A stretch of DNA of 64,000 bases from Mangrovimicrobium sp033283325. GTDB taxonomy: Bacteria > Pseudomonadota > Gammaproteobacteria > Pseudomonadales > Halieaceae. Under the pieces are notes generated by a model. That model saw nothing but the letters and a program-made list of their open reading frames with translations, was not told the DNA's origin and ran no database searches. Where the stretch lies: the NCBI GenBank assembly GCA_033283325.1, contig JAWMQO010000007.1:62001-126000 (forward strand). The letters are read 5' to 3'. Position numbers and translations under genes: made by a program. Of this stretch, positions 42,323 to 50,287 are shown piece by piece (positions within the stretch are counted from its first letter, which is position 1; the number at the start of each line of letters is the position of its first letter).

Positions 42323-43612
42323 ATGACAGCGACACTAACCGCTGAAGACGAGCGATATTCGGAACTCTTTGACGTGGTCAAGGAGACCGAGGCCCACGGT
42401 GGCGAAGTTTTCGGGGACCTGACGCCGGGTATGAACGCCCTGCGGGAAAAGCACCCCGTGATGAAGGGTTCCCTGCGCGAACTGCTGGAATTGCCGCCGG
42501 CGCCGCACACCATGTACGAAAACGAGCGTCCACACTACACCCTGCTGAACTACGAGCTGTGCAACCGCGCCCTGCGGGAAAACCTGCTGTTTTCCTCCGA
42601 GGTTTACGAAGAAAGCCCCGGGGTGCGCCAACTGGGCAAAGTCATCCTGAAGATGGTCGGTGACGAGCACATGCGCTATCGCCGCATGGTCCAGCCGATG
42701 TTCATTCGTCCCAGGGCGATCAAGTGGTGGCGCAAGAACTGGATCGATAACTCGGTCGCCTCGCTGCTGGAGCGCCTGAAGACCATGGACAAGGCGGATC
42801 TCAATCTCGATCTGTGCGCCCGCCTGCCGGTGAGTATCGTTACCCAGGGCATGGGTCTGAACGGTGAGGACGCGCTGACCTTCCGCGTACACCTGCAAAA
42901 GAGCATGATGGCCCGCACCCTGCCGATCGAGGAAGTCATGAAATCCGCCGGGGAAGTCTCGCGGATGCTCATGGAAGTGATCACCGCGCGGCGCGCGGAG
43001 CCCCAGGACGACGTGGTATCCGAGCTGATCGATTGCGAGCTGGAGCTGGAGGGCGGCGGCACACGCCCCCTGGAAGACGACGAGATTTTCGCTTACTGCC
43101 GCCTGATCATTCTCGCTGGTGGCGGGACCACCTGGCGCCAGCTCGGCATCACGCTTTACCAGTTGCTCAGCGATTACCAGAACTGGGAAGACTGCAAGGC
43201 CGATCGCAGACTGATCGAGGCCGCTATCGAGGAGGGCGCCCGCTGGATGCCCACCGACCCGACTTTCCCTCGCCTGGTGAAAGAGGACGTCGAACTGGAT
43301 GGCGTGACTATTCCCGCCGGCTCCCGCGTCGACATGTGCCTCGGCGCGGCCAATCGCGATCCCGAAATCTGGGACAACCCCGATGTCTACGATTTGCATC
43401 GGCCCCGCGGCAAGCAACCCCACCTCGGCTTCGGCATGGGTCCGCACCGTTGCCTGGGCATGGAAGTTTCCAAGCAGGAGATGATTGCCGCCATCGAGGG
43501 GCTGATGGATAACTTCCCCAATATGCGCCTGGATCCGGACGCGCCAGAGCCGCAGTTGCTGGGCGGTCTCGAGCAGCGCGGTATGTCCACCATCCCGGTC
43601 ATTCTGCGTTAG
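42323..43612 (+). CDS. Cytochrome P450 with Gly in place of the I-helix acid
   Basis: 429 residues. The heme loop FGMGPHRCLGM sets the thiolate at Cys377, and an ExxR motif is present as EGAR in EEGARWMP. The I-helix reads ILAGGGTTWRQ, so the usual acidic residue before the conserved Thr is Gly. That residue normally helps deliver protons to bound oxygen, so the enzyme may follow an unusual relay or favour peroxide or other chemistry. It is followed 9 bp later by an aldehyde dehydrogenase, which suggests oxidation of a methyl or alcohol to an acid. Confidence 0.93.
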   Translation: MTATLTAEDERYSELFDVVKETEAHGGEVFGDLTPGMNALREKHPVMKGSLRELLELPPAPHTMYENERPHYTLLNYELCNRALRENLLFSSEVYEESPGVRQLGKVILKMVGDEHMRYRRMVQPMFIRPRAIKWWRKNWIDNSVASLLERLKTMDKADLNLDLCARLPVSIVTQGMGLNGEDALTFRVHLQKSMMARTLPIEEVMKSAGEVSRMLMEVITARRAEPQDDVVSELIDCELELEGGGTRPLEDDEIFAYCRLIILAGGGTTWRQLGITLYQLLSDYQNWEDCKADRRLIEAAIEEGARWMPTDPTFPRLVKEDVELDGVTIPAGSRVDMCLGAANRDPEIWDNPDVYDLHRPRGKQPHLGFGMGPHRCLGMEVSKQEMIAAIEGLMDNFPNMRLDPDAPEPQLLGGLEQRGMSTIPVILR

Positions 43613-43621
43613 GAGTTCGGC

Positions 43622-45094
43622 ATGACGAGTTTGCAACACGCCGGTTTTATCCACGGCGAACGGGTGGCCGGGCAGGGTGCAGAAATAACGGTGGAAGATC
43701 CTTCTACCGGTGAAGTATTCGCACGGCTCCCCGGGCTCGACAGCGACCAGGTGCTGGCGGCGATCCACTCCGCACGGGCGGCTTATGACAGTGGTGTGTG
43801 GAGTGATCTTCCCGCCAAGGATCGCGCGGCGATGCTCGGCAAGTTTGTCGCCGCACTCGCAACGAAACGCGAGGAAAGCACCGATATCGTCGTGCGCGAG
43901 GCCGGCTGTCCACGCCACAGTGGGGTGATGATGGCCCAGGTGTTGGCACCGCTGAAACAGGCGGGCGATACCATCAAGCTCTTTCTCTCCCTGCCGGAAA
44001 CCGAGGAAAACCCGCTGCCGCTGGATGAGCGAATCAACCCGATGGGGCAGGTGGTACAGAGCCTGCGTCGCTACACGCCGGTCGGCGTGGTTGCGGGCAT
44101 CGCGGCCTACAATTTCCCCTTCTATACGGCGCTGTGGAAGATCATGCCCGCGCTGATAGCGGGTAACACCCTGGTGTTGCGGCCCAGCCCACTGACGCCC
44201 CTGTCGGCAATGGTCTTCGCCGATGCCGCGGAAGAAGCCGGATTGCCAGCGGGCGTGCTGAACATCGTGCTGGAAGCGGGCTTAGAAGGCGGCAAGCTGA
44301 TGACCACGCACGACGATGTGGACATGGTCGCCTTCACCGGATCGACGGCAGTTGGCGAACAGATCATGGTACAGGCGGCGCCGACCATGAAGCGCCTGCA
44401 GCTGGAACTGGGTGGCAAGTCGGCCCAGGTCTTCCTGCCGGATGCGCTGGATATGGTCCTGCCCAACGTGATGGGCGTGTGCATGGCCCACGCGGGCCAG
44501 GGATGCGCGCTCGGTACCCGCATTTTCATACCGGAAGAAAGCAAGGCGGAACTGCTGCCGAAAATCGCCGGGGCTGTAGCCAGTATCAAAGTGGGCCCGG
44601 CGGATTCCGCCGATAGCCAGATGGGCCCGGTGATCAGCCGCGCCCAGGTCGAGCGTTGCGAACACTATGTCAAAGCGGCGGTAGAGCAGGGCGGCACAGT
44701 CATTGCTGGCGGCGCGCGTCCCGAGGGCCTCGGCGACGGCTTCTTCTTCCAGCCCACGGTGCTGGACCTGCCCGACAACAGTAACGCCGCCGCCCAGGAT
44801 GAAATTTTCGGACCTGTGGTGTCCGTCATCGGCTATCGCGATCTCGACCACGCCGTGCAGATGGCCAACGATTCCCGCTTCGGCCTTTCCGGCTATGTGC
44901 ACGGCAAGGACCGCAAGGCGGCGCTGGACGTCGCCCTGAAAATCAAGAGTGGCACCGTCAATGTGAACGCTGGCGTGATGAGCGCCTACGCCTCGTCCGG
45001 CGGCCAGCGCATGAGCGGCATCGGCCGCGAGCGCGGCATCGAGGGGCTGCGCATCTACCAACAACTCAGCTGCCTCAATATCGGGGGTATATAA
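43622..45094 (+). CDS. NAD(P)+-dependent aldehyde dehydrogenase
   Basis: 490 residues, the normal ALDH length. The general base is Glu262 in LELGGKSAQ, and the nucleophile is Cys295 in HAGQGCALGT. YNFPFYTALWKIMPAL and FTGSTAVGEQI belong to the cofactor domain. It oxidises an aldehyde to a carboxylate, and its place just after the P450 suggests it takes the aldehyde from that enzyme's alcohol product. The following SDR begins two bases after the stop, so translation is coupled. Confidence 0.95.
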   Translation: MTSLQHAGFIHGERVAGQGAEITVEDPSTGEVFARLPGLDSDQVLAAIHSARAAYDSGVWSDLPAKDRAAMLGKFVAALATKREESTDIVVREAGCPRHSGVMMAQVLAPLKQAGDTIKLFLSLPETEENPLPLDERINPMGQVVQSLRRYTPVGVVAGIAAYNFPFYTALWKIMPALIAGNTLVLRPSPLTPLSAMVFADAAEEAGLPAGVLNIVLEAGLEGGKLMTTHDDVDMVAFTGSTAVGEQIMVQAAPTMKRLQLELGGKSAQVFLPDALDMVLPNVMGVCMAHAGQGCALGTRIFIPEESKAELLPKIAGAVASIKVGPADSADSQMGPVISRAQVERCEHYVKAAVEQGGTVIAGGARPEGLGDGFFFQPTVLDLPDNSNAAAQDEIFGPVVSVIGYRDLDHAVQMANDSRFGLSGYVHGKDRKAALDVALKIKSGTVNVNAGVMSAYASSGGQRMSGIGRERGIEGLRIYQQLSCLNIGGI

Positions 45095-45096
45095 CA

Positions 45097-45873
45097 ATGC
45101 AAGGATTACTACAGGATAAAGTCGCGATCATCACAGGCGCTGGTTCCGGCGTCGGTCGCGCTGCCGTACTGCTTTTTGCCGAGCACGGTGCGAAAGTCGT
45201 GGCCGCGGATATCAATCTCGGCGCTGTCGATGAAGTGGCGGCGGAAGTCGCCGCGAAAGGTGGCGAGGCCCTGGCGGTCGAGTGTGACGTCACCAGTGCC
45301 GATTCCGTCAACGCTATGGTAGCGGCCGCGGTTGACAAGTTCGGCCGCCTCGACGTGATGTACAACAACGCGGGCATCACCACCCAGCCGGGGCAGACCT
45401 TCATGGATGCCTCCGACGAAGACCTCGTGAAGCTCACCTCAGTGAACGTGGGTGGTGTGATTCACGGCTGCAAGGCGGCAATCCGCCAGTTCGAATCCCA
45501 GGGCGGGGGCGGCAGCATCGTCATAACTGCTTCGGTAGCAGGGCTGATTGGTTTTGGCGGCGTGGTCTACGGTTCCTCGAAGGGCGCCGTGACCAGCCTG
45601 ACTCGCGGCCTCGCACTGGAAGTGGCGAAGAAAGGCATTCGGGTAAATTCCGTCTGCCCCGCGGCCATGCCCACCAACTTCGGTGGCGGCATCCTGAAAG
45701 CCAACGATATGGCCAAGCAGCACACCGCCGGCTACCACCCGCTGGGCCGGGTAATCGAGCCCGAGGAGTGCGCGGCCGGCGCATTGTTCCTCGCCTCCGA
45801 TCTCGCCTCCAACATCACCGGCGTCAACCTGCCGGTGGACGGCGGGCTCTCCGCCGGCAAGCCGATGGGTTGA
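45097..45873 (+). CDS. Short-chain dehydrogenase/reductase
   Basis: 258 residues and a complete classical SDR. TGAGSGVGRAAV is the cofactor motif, DINLGAVDE suggests NAD preference, and NNAGITT, the ITASVAG serine strand and YGSSKGAV supply the active site. LPVDGGLSAGKP closes it. It probably oxidises a secondary alcohol or a 3-hydroxyacyl-CoA made in this operon. It lies between aldehyde dehydrogenase and a thiolase-like gene, with 12 bp to the latter. Confidence 0.93.
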   Translation: MQGLLQDKVAIITGAGSGVGRAAVLLFAEHGAKVVAADINLGAVDEVAAEVAAKGGEALAVECDVTSADSVNAMVAAAVDKFGRLDVMYNNAGITTQPGQTFMDASDEDLVKLTSVNVGGVIHGCKAAIRQFESQGGGGSIVITASVAGLIGFGGVVYGSSKGAVTSLTRGLALEVAKKGIRVNSVCPAAMPTNFGGGILKANDMAKQHTAGYHPLGRVIEPEECAAGALFLASDLASNITGVNLPVDGGLSAGKPMG

Positions 45874-45885
45874 GCGAGAGTCTCG

Positions 45886-47025
45886 ATGCGAAGCAAGTGT
45901 GCCATTGTCGGCCTCGGCGTTACCGAGCAGGGTGTTGGCCTCGGCCTTGAAGGCCGGGAACTGCGTACCCAGGCGGTAGACCTGGCACTCGCGGATGCGG
46001 GCCTGCCCCGCGACGCCATCGACGGTTACATCCGCGCCTACGTGGATCGCGAGGACCTGCGCTACATGGGCCTGTCGCCGAACTTCTCCGTGTCGATGAT
46101 GACCGGCGGCGCCACCCCGGTATTTTCCATCGTCGCGGCGATGGCGATGATCGAGGCCGGTCAGGCAGAGGTCGTGGCCTGTGTGTACGGCGAAGCCCAG
46201 TCGGCCTTCGCCACCAGCGGCAAGCAGGATATCGGTTCTTACGGTTACGGCTACCCGATGCTCTACGGCCTGCTGGGCGCCGCGGCGACCCACGCCTTCC
46301 ACGCCCGGCGCCACATGCACCTGTATGGCACAACGTCCGAACACCTGGGCGCTGTAGCCGTCACCCAGCGTGACTACGCGCTGAAGCGCCCGGGTACGCT
46401 GGGCTACGGCAAGCCGATGACTCTCGAGGAGCACCAGGCATCGCCGATGATTACCGATCCTTTCCGCCGCTACGACTGCACCCGCAATACCGATGGCGGT
46501 ATCGCGGTGCTGGTGACCACGGCGGAGCGTGCGCGGAGCCTGCGCAACAAGCCGGTCTATGTGCTCGGCGCGGGCACCGGCCACAACATCGTCAATTGGC
46601 ACAAGGGACTGGTCTACGAGAACCACGACAATATCGCACCGGCCAAAGCCCGCGCCTTCGAACAGGCGGGTATGACACTGGCGGATATCGACATGGCCCA
46701 GCTCTACGATCCCTTCACCATCTCCCCGCTGATGCAACTCGAAGCCTTCGGCTTCGTGAAGGAAGGGCAGGGCGGCCCGCTCTACGCTGAAGGCGGAACG
46801 GGCCCGGACGGCATGATTCCCACCAATACCGGTGGCGGGCAGCTTTCCGCCTATTACTCCACCGGTTTTACCGGCATCGCCGAGGCAGTGCAGCAGCTGC
46901 GCGAAGAAGCCGGTGAGGGTCAGTTGAAGAAGGCGGAAACCTCACTGGTGTCCGGTCACGGCATGAATGCCGGCGTGCAGAACACCTGGGCCCATGCCTG
47001 CATGATCCTGGGTCGCAATCCATGA
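45886..47025 (+). CDS. Thiolase-like protein without thiolase catalytic residues (Ltp2/aldolase type)
   Basis: 379 residues with the thiolase fold: GLGVTEQGVG at the start and LSAYYSTGFTGIAEAV late. The nucleophile-loop position is Gly75 (SMMTGGATPVF) and the GHP position is Tyr323-Tyr324. The enzyme therefore cannot work as a normal thiolase. Ltp2-type proteins of sterol side-chain breakdown also lack these residues and use tyrosines for a retro-aldol cleavage, in complex with a DUF35 protein. The next gene is such a DUF35 protein. A retro-aldolase role is inferred, not shown. Confidence 0.86.
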   Translation: MRSKCAIVGLGVTEQGVGLGLEGRELRTQAVDLALADAGLPRDAIDGYIRAYVDREDLRYMGLSPNFSVSMMTGGATPVFSIVAAMAMIEAGQAEVVACVYGEAQSAFATSGKQDIGSYGYGYPMLYGLLGAAATHAFHARRHMHLYGTTSEHLGAVAVTQRDYALKRPGTLGYGKPMTLEEHQASPMITDPFRRYDCTRNTDGGIAVLVTTAERARSLRNKPVYVLGAGTGHNIVNWHKGLVYENHDNIAPAKARAFEQAGMTLADIDMAQLYDPFTISPLMQLEAFGFVKEGQGGPLYAEGGTGPDGMIPTNTGGGQLSAYYSTGFTGIAEAVQQLREEAGEGQLKKAETSLVSGHGMNAGVQNTWAHACMILGRNP

Positions 47026-47044
47026 AGAAGGGGCGGAACTGTAT

Positions 47045-47485
47045 ATGAGCGAGACCCTGCAGCAGCTTGCGCAACACCCGCTGATGGAGGCCATCCGCCG
47101 CTACGGTGGCGACCCCGCCGACGTGCCTTTCTGGGCAGGCTGTGCTGAAGGCAAGTTCCTTCTTCACCAGTGCCAGCTCTGCGAGCGCCACTACTGGCCC
47201 GCCAGTCGCTGCGTCGAGCACGGCGATGCGGACATGCAGTGGGTAGAGGCTTCCGGGCGGGGCAGGCTCTACACCTACACGGTGATGCACCGCGCCTACA
47301 CACCGGATACCAGGGACAAGGTGCCCTTCGTGATCGCGGTCGTACAACTCGAGGAAGGGCCTTTCTACCACAGCAACATACTCGACTGCGCCTACGATGC
47401 AGTCGAAATCGATATGCGGCTGGAGGTGGTCATGGAACCCCATGCGAGCGGACTGACTATTCCCCAGTTCAGGCCAGTCACGTAA
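47045..47485 (+). CDS. Zn-ribbon OB-fold protein (DUF35 family)
   Basis: 146 residues. The N-terminal helix is followed by a zinc ribbon with CQLCERHYW and a third cysteine in SRCVEHGD; the fourth ligand is not a clear C-x-x-C as in the 8237 paralogue, and a His may replace it. The OB-fold follows (GRLYTYTVMHRAY; FVIAVVQLEEGPF). Placed 19 bp after the thiolase-like gene, it is most likely its partner in an acyl-CoA aldolase or transfer complex. The second such pair in the window. Confidence 0.87.
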   Translation: MSETLQQLAQHPLMEAIRRYGGDPADVPFWAGCAEGKFLLHQCQLCERHYWPASRCVEHGDADMQWVEASGRGRLYTYTVMHRAYTPDTRDKVPFVIAVVQLEEGPFYHSNILDCAYDAVEIDMRLEVVMEPHASGLTIPQFRPVT

Positions 47486-47533
47486 GGGCCGGCACCGAAT
47501 AAGTAAAACATCGAATCACGAGGAGGATTTGGT

Positions 47534-48724
47534 ATGTCTAACGCAGCACTGAAACAGAGTGATGACACCCGGCGCGGCACCGCCGCGAAACGCTTGATCG
47601 TGGACGCGGATGCCCACATGGACCCGCCCTACGAGATGTGGAAGGACTACCTGCCTGAGCACCTCGCCGACCTGGCGCCGCGTATCGAGCACGGCGAAGA
47701 GCACGACTGGATCATCTTCGAAGGCAACAAGCGCCCGGTGATGATGATTTCCAACCAGGCCGGTCGCAAGGGCAAAGACTACAAGATGGTCGGGCGCCGC
47801 TCGGAGATGCGTCCAGTCTGGTTGCCGGAAACCCGCCTTGAAGACATGACCACCGACGGTATGGATGCGGCGGTCCTGTTCGGTGGCGGCCCGCTGGGCA
47901 CGGCCAACCCGGAGCTGTATATCGCCAGTTTCCAGGCCTACAACCGCTGGCTGTGGGATTTCTGCGGCGCCGACCGCAAGCGCCTGGTGCCGGTGGGTTA
48001 CGTACCGATGCGTGACGTGGACGAGTCCTGCAGGATGATCCGTGAACTGGCGCAAATGGGCTTCACCACGATCAATATTCCCGCCTTTCCCATGGACCCG
48101 GACGTGCCGAAAGCCGGTGGCTTCACCGCCCAGGCATTGGGCCTGTCGGGCAACCCCAACGGTGACCGCTCTTACATCGACCCGGAGTTCGACAAACTCT
48201 GGGAGACGGTAACGGAGTTGGACATTTCCCTGACCATGCACCTCGGCGGCCGGGTGCCGCGCTTCGGTAACAAGCAGCACTTCCTGCCGGACCTGGTGAT
48301 GAGCAAGACCGCCATGGCCGAGCCGGTGGCGATCATGATCTACGGTGCCGTATTCCAGCGCTTCCCCAAACTGCGCCTGGCCATAGTCGAGAGCGGCGTG
48401 GGCTGGATGTCCTGGATGGCGGAGTACATGGACCGCACCTGGGAGCGACAGCGCTACTGGACCGACAGCCCGCTGCAGGAAAAGCCCAGCGTGTTCATGG
48501 ACCAGAACGTCTACGGTTCCTTCATCCATGATCGCGTGGGCATTCTCAATCGCAATATCCCAGGCGGCAAGAACATCATGTGGTCCTCGGACTACCCGCA
48601 CTCGGAAACTACTTTCCCGAATTCCCTCAGCGTTATCGAGCGGGATTTCGAGGGTATACCCGATGCGGACATCAACGAGATCGTCTGCGAGCGGGCGAAG
48701 CGTTTTTACAAGGTCGGCGTCTAG
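47534..48724 (+). CDS. Amidohydrolase family 2 protein
   Basis: 396 residues, PF04909 type. The first metal strand is LIVDADAHMDPPYEMW (an A-H-x-D variant), SLTMHLGGRVPRF holds the middle histidine near residue 237, and WSSDYPHSETTFP near 354 carries the distal Asp and His. A strong GAGGAGG site lies upstream. It resembles the 20566 paralogue in order of motifs. Family members decarboxylate or hydrolyse cyclic and aromatic acids. Presence in both P450 clusters suggests the same type of step in each. Confidence 0.88.
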   Translation: MSNAALKQSDDTRRGTAAKRLIVDADAHMDPPYEMWKDYLPEHLADLAPRIEHGEEHDWIIFEGNKRPVMMISNQAGRKGKDYKMVGRRSEMRPVWLPETRLEDMTTDGMDAAVLFGGGPLGTANPELYIASFQAYNRWLWDFCGADRKRLVPVGYVPMRDVDESCRMIRELAQMGFTTINIPAFPMDPDVPKAGGFTAQALGLSGNPNGDRSYIDPEFDKLWETVTELDISLTMHLGGRVPRFGNKQHFLPDLVMSKTAMAEPVAIMIYGAVFQRFPKLRLAIVESGVGWMSWMAEYMDRTWERQRYWTDSPLQEKPSVFMDQNVYGSFIHDRVGILNRNIPGGKNIMWSSDYPHSETTFPNSLSVIERDFEGIPDADINEIVCERAKRFYKVGV

Positions 48725-48746
48725 CGCCCCAAGCAAGGAGCCTGCA

Positions 48747-49187
48747 ATGAGTGATTCAAGCCGCTATGTCCAGACGGACATCAGCCTGCTCAACCAGGAG
48801 CATGTGAAGCGCTACCGGGAAACCAACGGCGAGGTCGGGCATATCTGGAACGGCGCTACCGCGCTGTTACTGACCACCATCGGCAACAAGTCCGGTGAGC
48901 CGCGCACCACGCCGCTGATCTATGCCCAGGACGGTGATGACTACGTCATTATTGCCTCCAAGGGCGGGGCGCCCTCGCACCCCGCCTGGTACCTGAATAT
49001 CAGCGAGACGCCGGAAGTCGAGATCCAGGTACTGGACAAGGTGATGAAGGCGACCGCCACGACTGTCGAGGGCGACGAGCGCGAGCGCCTGTGGAAAGCA
49101 GCGACAGATGTATGGCCCAACTACGACCAGTATGCGGAGCGTACCGACCGCCTTATTCCCGTAGTGAAACTCACGCCTCACGATTGA
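48747..49187 (+). CDS. Deazaflavin-dependent nitroreductase-family protein (Ddn-like)
   Basis: 146 residues from an ATG with AAGGAG six bases upstream; the open frame begins earlier inside the amidohydrolase. The split-barrel fold is shown by LLLTTIGNKSGEPRTTPLIY near residue 46 and HPAWYLNISETPEVEIQV near 84, the hallmark of the PF04075 family. In actinobacteria these reduce substrates with F420H2; some proteobacterial members may bind other flavins. Together with the LLM-type enzyme at 549 it raises the question of F420 use here. The substrate is unknown. Confidence 0.87.
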   Translation: MSDSSRYVQTDISLLNQEHVKRYRETNGEVGHIWNGATALLLTTIGNKSGEPRTTPLIYAQDGDDYVIIASKGGAPSHPAWYLNISETPEVEIQVLDKVMKATATTVEGDERERLWKAATDVWPNYDQYAERTDRLIPVVKLTPHD

Positions 49188-49199
49188 AGGAGACAAGCA

Positions 49200-50267
49200 A
49201 TGCTACAGGCGAATAAAGCGATAACATCCGGCCTGATAATCCCCGAGACCCTGCAGGAAGCCATCGATCCGGCCTGGCTGGGCGAGGCCCTGGCCTCGGT
49301 CAGCGGGGGCTCGCCGATTGTCGAAGTAGAACTCACCGAAGTGGTGAAAGCCATGGCTGCCAAGGTCCGTGTTGGCGTGCGCTTTGCCAACGACCCGGAT
49401 ACCCTTCATCACTACTGTGTGAAGGGCTTTCTGGATACGGACCAGGACCGCCAGAGCACTGGCGAGGTCACGACCCGGGAATCGAATTTCTATTCCCGCA
49501 TCGCTCCTCACCTCTCCATGCGCGTACCCGCCTGCCCCAGCGTGGTTACCGACGACAACGGCCAGGCGATCATGATCATGGAGGACGTCATCGCTAACGG
49601 CGGCAGTTTCTGTGATACCCAGACGCCCTTCACGGTGGAACAAACACGGGAAACCCTGGACCAGATCGCGCGCCTGCATGCCTCTTCCAGGCTTCTTGAC
49701 AGCAATCCCTGGATTCCTCGTGGCCTCGACTGGATGGCGGAATCGGTGCATTTCCCGCAATCCTGGATCCACCAGCAGATGCACGACGAGCGCGGGGAGG
49801 GCTTGCCGGAACCCACGCTGGACGGCGGCAACCTGCTCGCCAGCCTGCGCGTGTTGGCGGACCGCAGCCGTGAGGGGCGGCCGACCCTGCTGCACGGGGA
49901 CACTCACATCGCCAATGTCTACTGGACGGCGGACGGCCCCGGATTTGCCGACTGGCAATTGATCAAGGCGGCCAACTGGGCCATCGACGTGGCCTACCAC
50001 ATCAACTGCGTGTTGCCGATTGAGCTGGCCGAGCAGCACGAGCGGGGCCTGCTCGAGTACTATCGCGATGCACTCGGTCGGCATGGCGGCCAGCCCGTGG
50101 ATAGCGAAACGGCATGGGATGAATACTGCAGTGCGACGCCCTACGGCCTTTATTTGTGGGCGATCACAACGCGGGTCGATCCCGCGAAAACCAAAGAGAA
50201 CTTCCAGCGCCTGGGGGCAGCTGTTACCCGCAGTGAGGCCTACCGGCGGCTGGGTGTGACGAACTGA
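49200..50267 (+). CDS. Aminoglycoside phosphotransferase-like kinase (ACAD10/APH group)
   Basis: 355 residues with a protein-kinase-like fold. The catalytic loop is LLHGDTHIANVYW (about residue 231) with the Brenner HxD-type Asp, and the metal-binding Asp is in GFADWQLIKAANWAIDVAY. The N-terminal lobe includes HHYCVKGFLDTDQ. Family III phosphotransferases beside acyl-CoA genes can phosphorylate hydroxyacyl-CoAs before elimination, as shown for ACAD10/11 with 4-hydroxyacyl-CoAs. That reaction would fit here but is inference. No sign of antibiotic resistance context. Confidence 0.82.
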   Translation: MLQANKAITSGLIIPETLQEAIDPAWLGEALASVSGGSPIVEVELTEVVKAMAAKVRVGVRFANDPDTLHHYCVKGFLDTDQDRQSTGEVTTRESNFYSRIAPHLSMRVPACPSVVTDDNGQAIMIMEDVIANGGSFCDTQTPFTVEQTRETLDQIARLHASSRLLDSNPWIPRGLDWMAESVHFPQSWIHQQMHDERGEGLPEPTLDGGNLLASLRVLADRSREGRPTLLHGDTHIANVYWTADGPGFADWQLIKAANWAIDVAYHINCVLPIELAEQHERGLLEYYRDALGRHGGQPVDSETAWDEYCSATPYGLYLWAITTRVDPAKTKENFQRLGAAVTRSEAYRRLGVTN

Positions 50268-50287
50268 CTTCCATTCGGGTTACGCTC

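Noticed and set aside
42335..43918. Minus-strand open frame of 527 codons opposite the P450
   Set aside because: The opposite strand has a complete P450 with heme and ExxR motifs; the minus frame has no recognisable domain or ribosome site.
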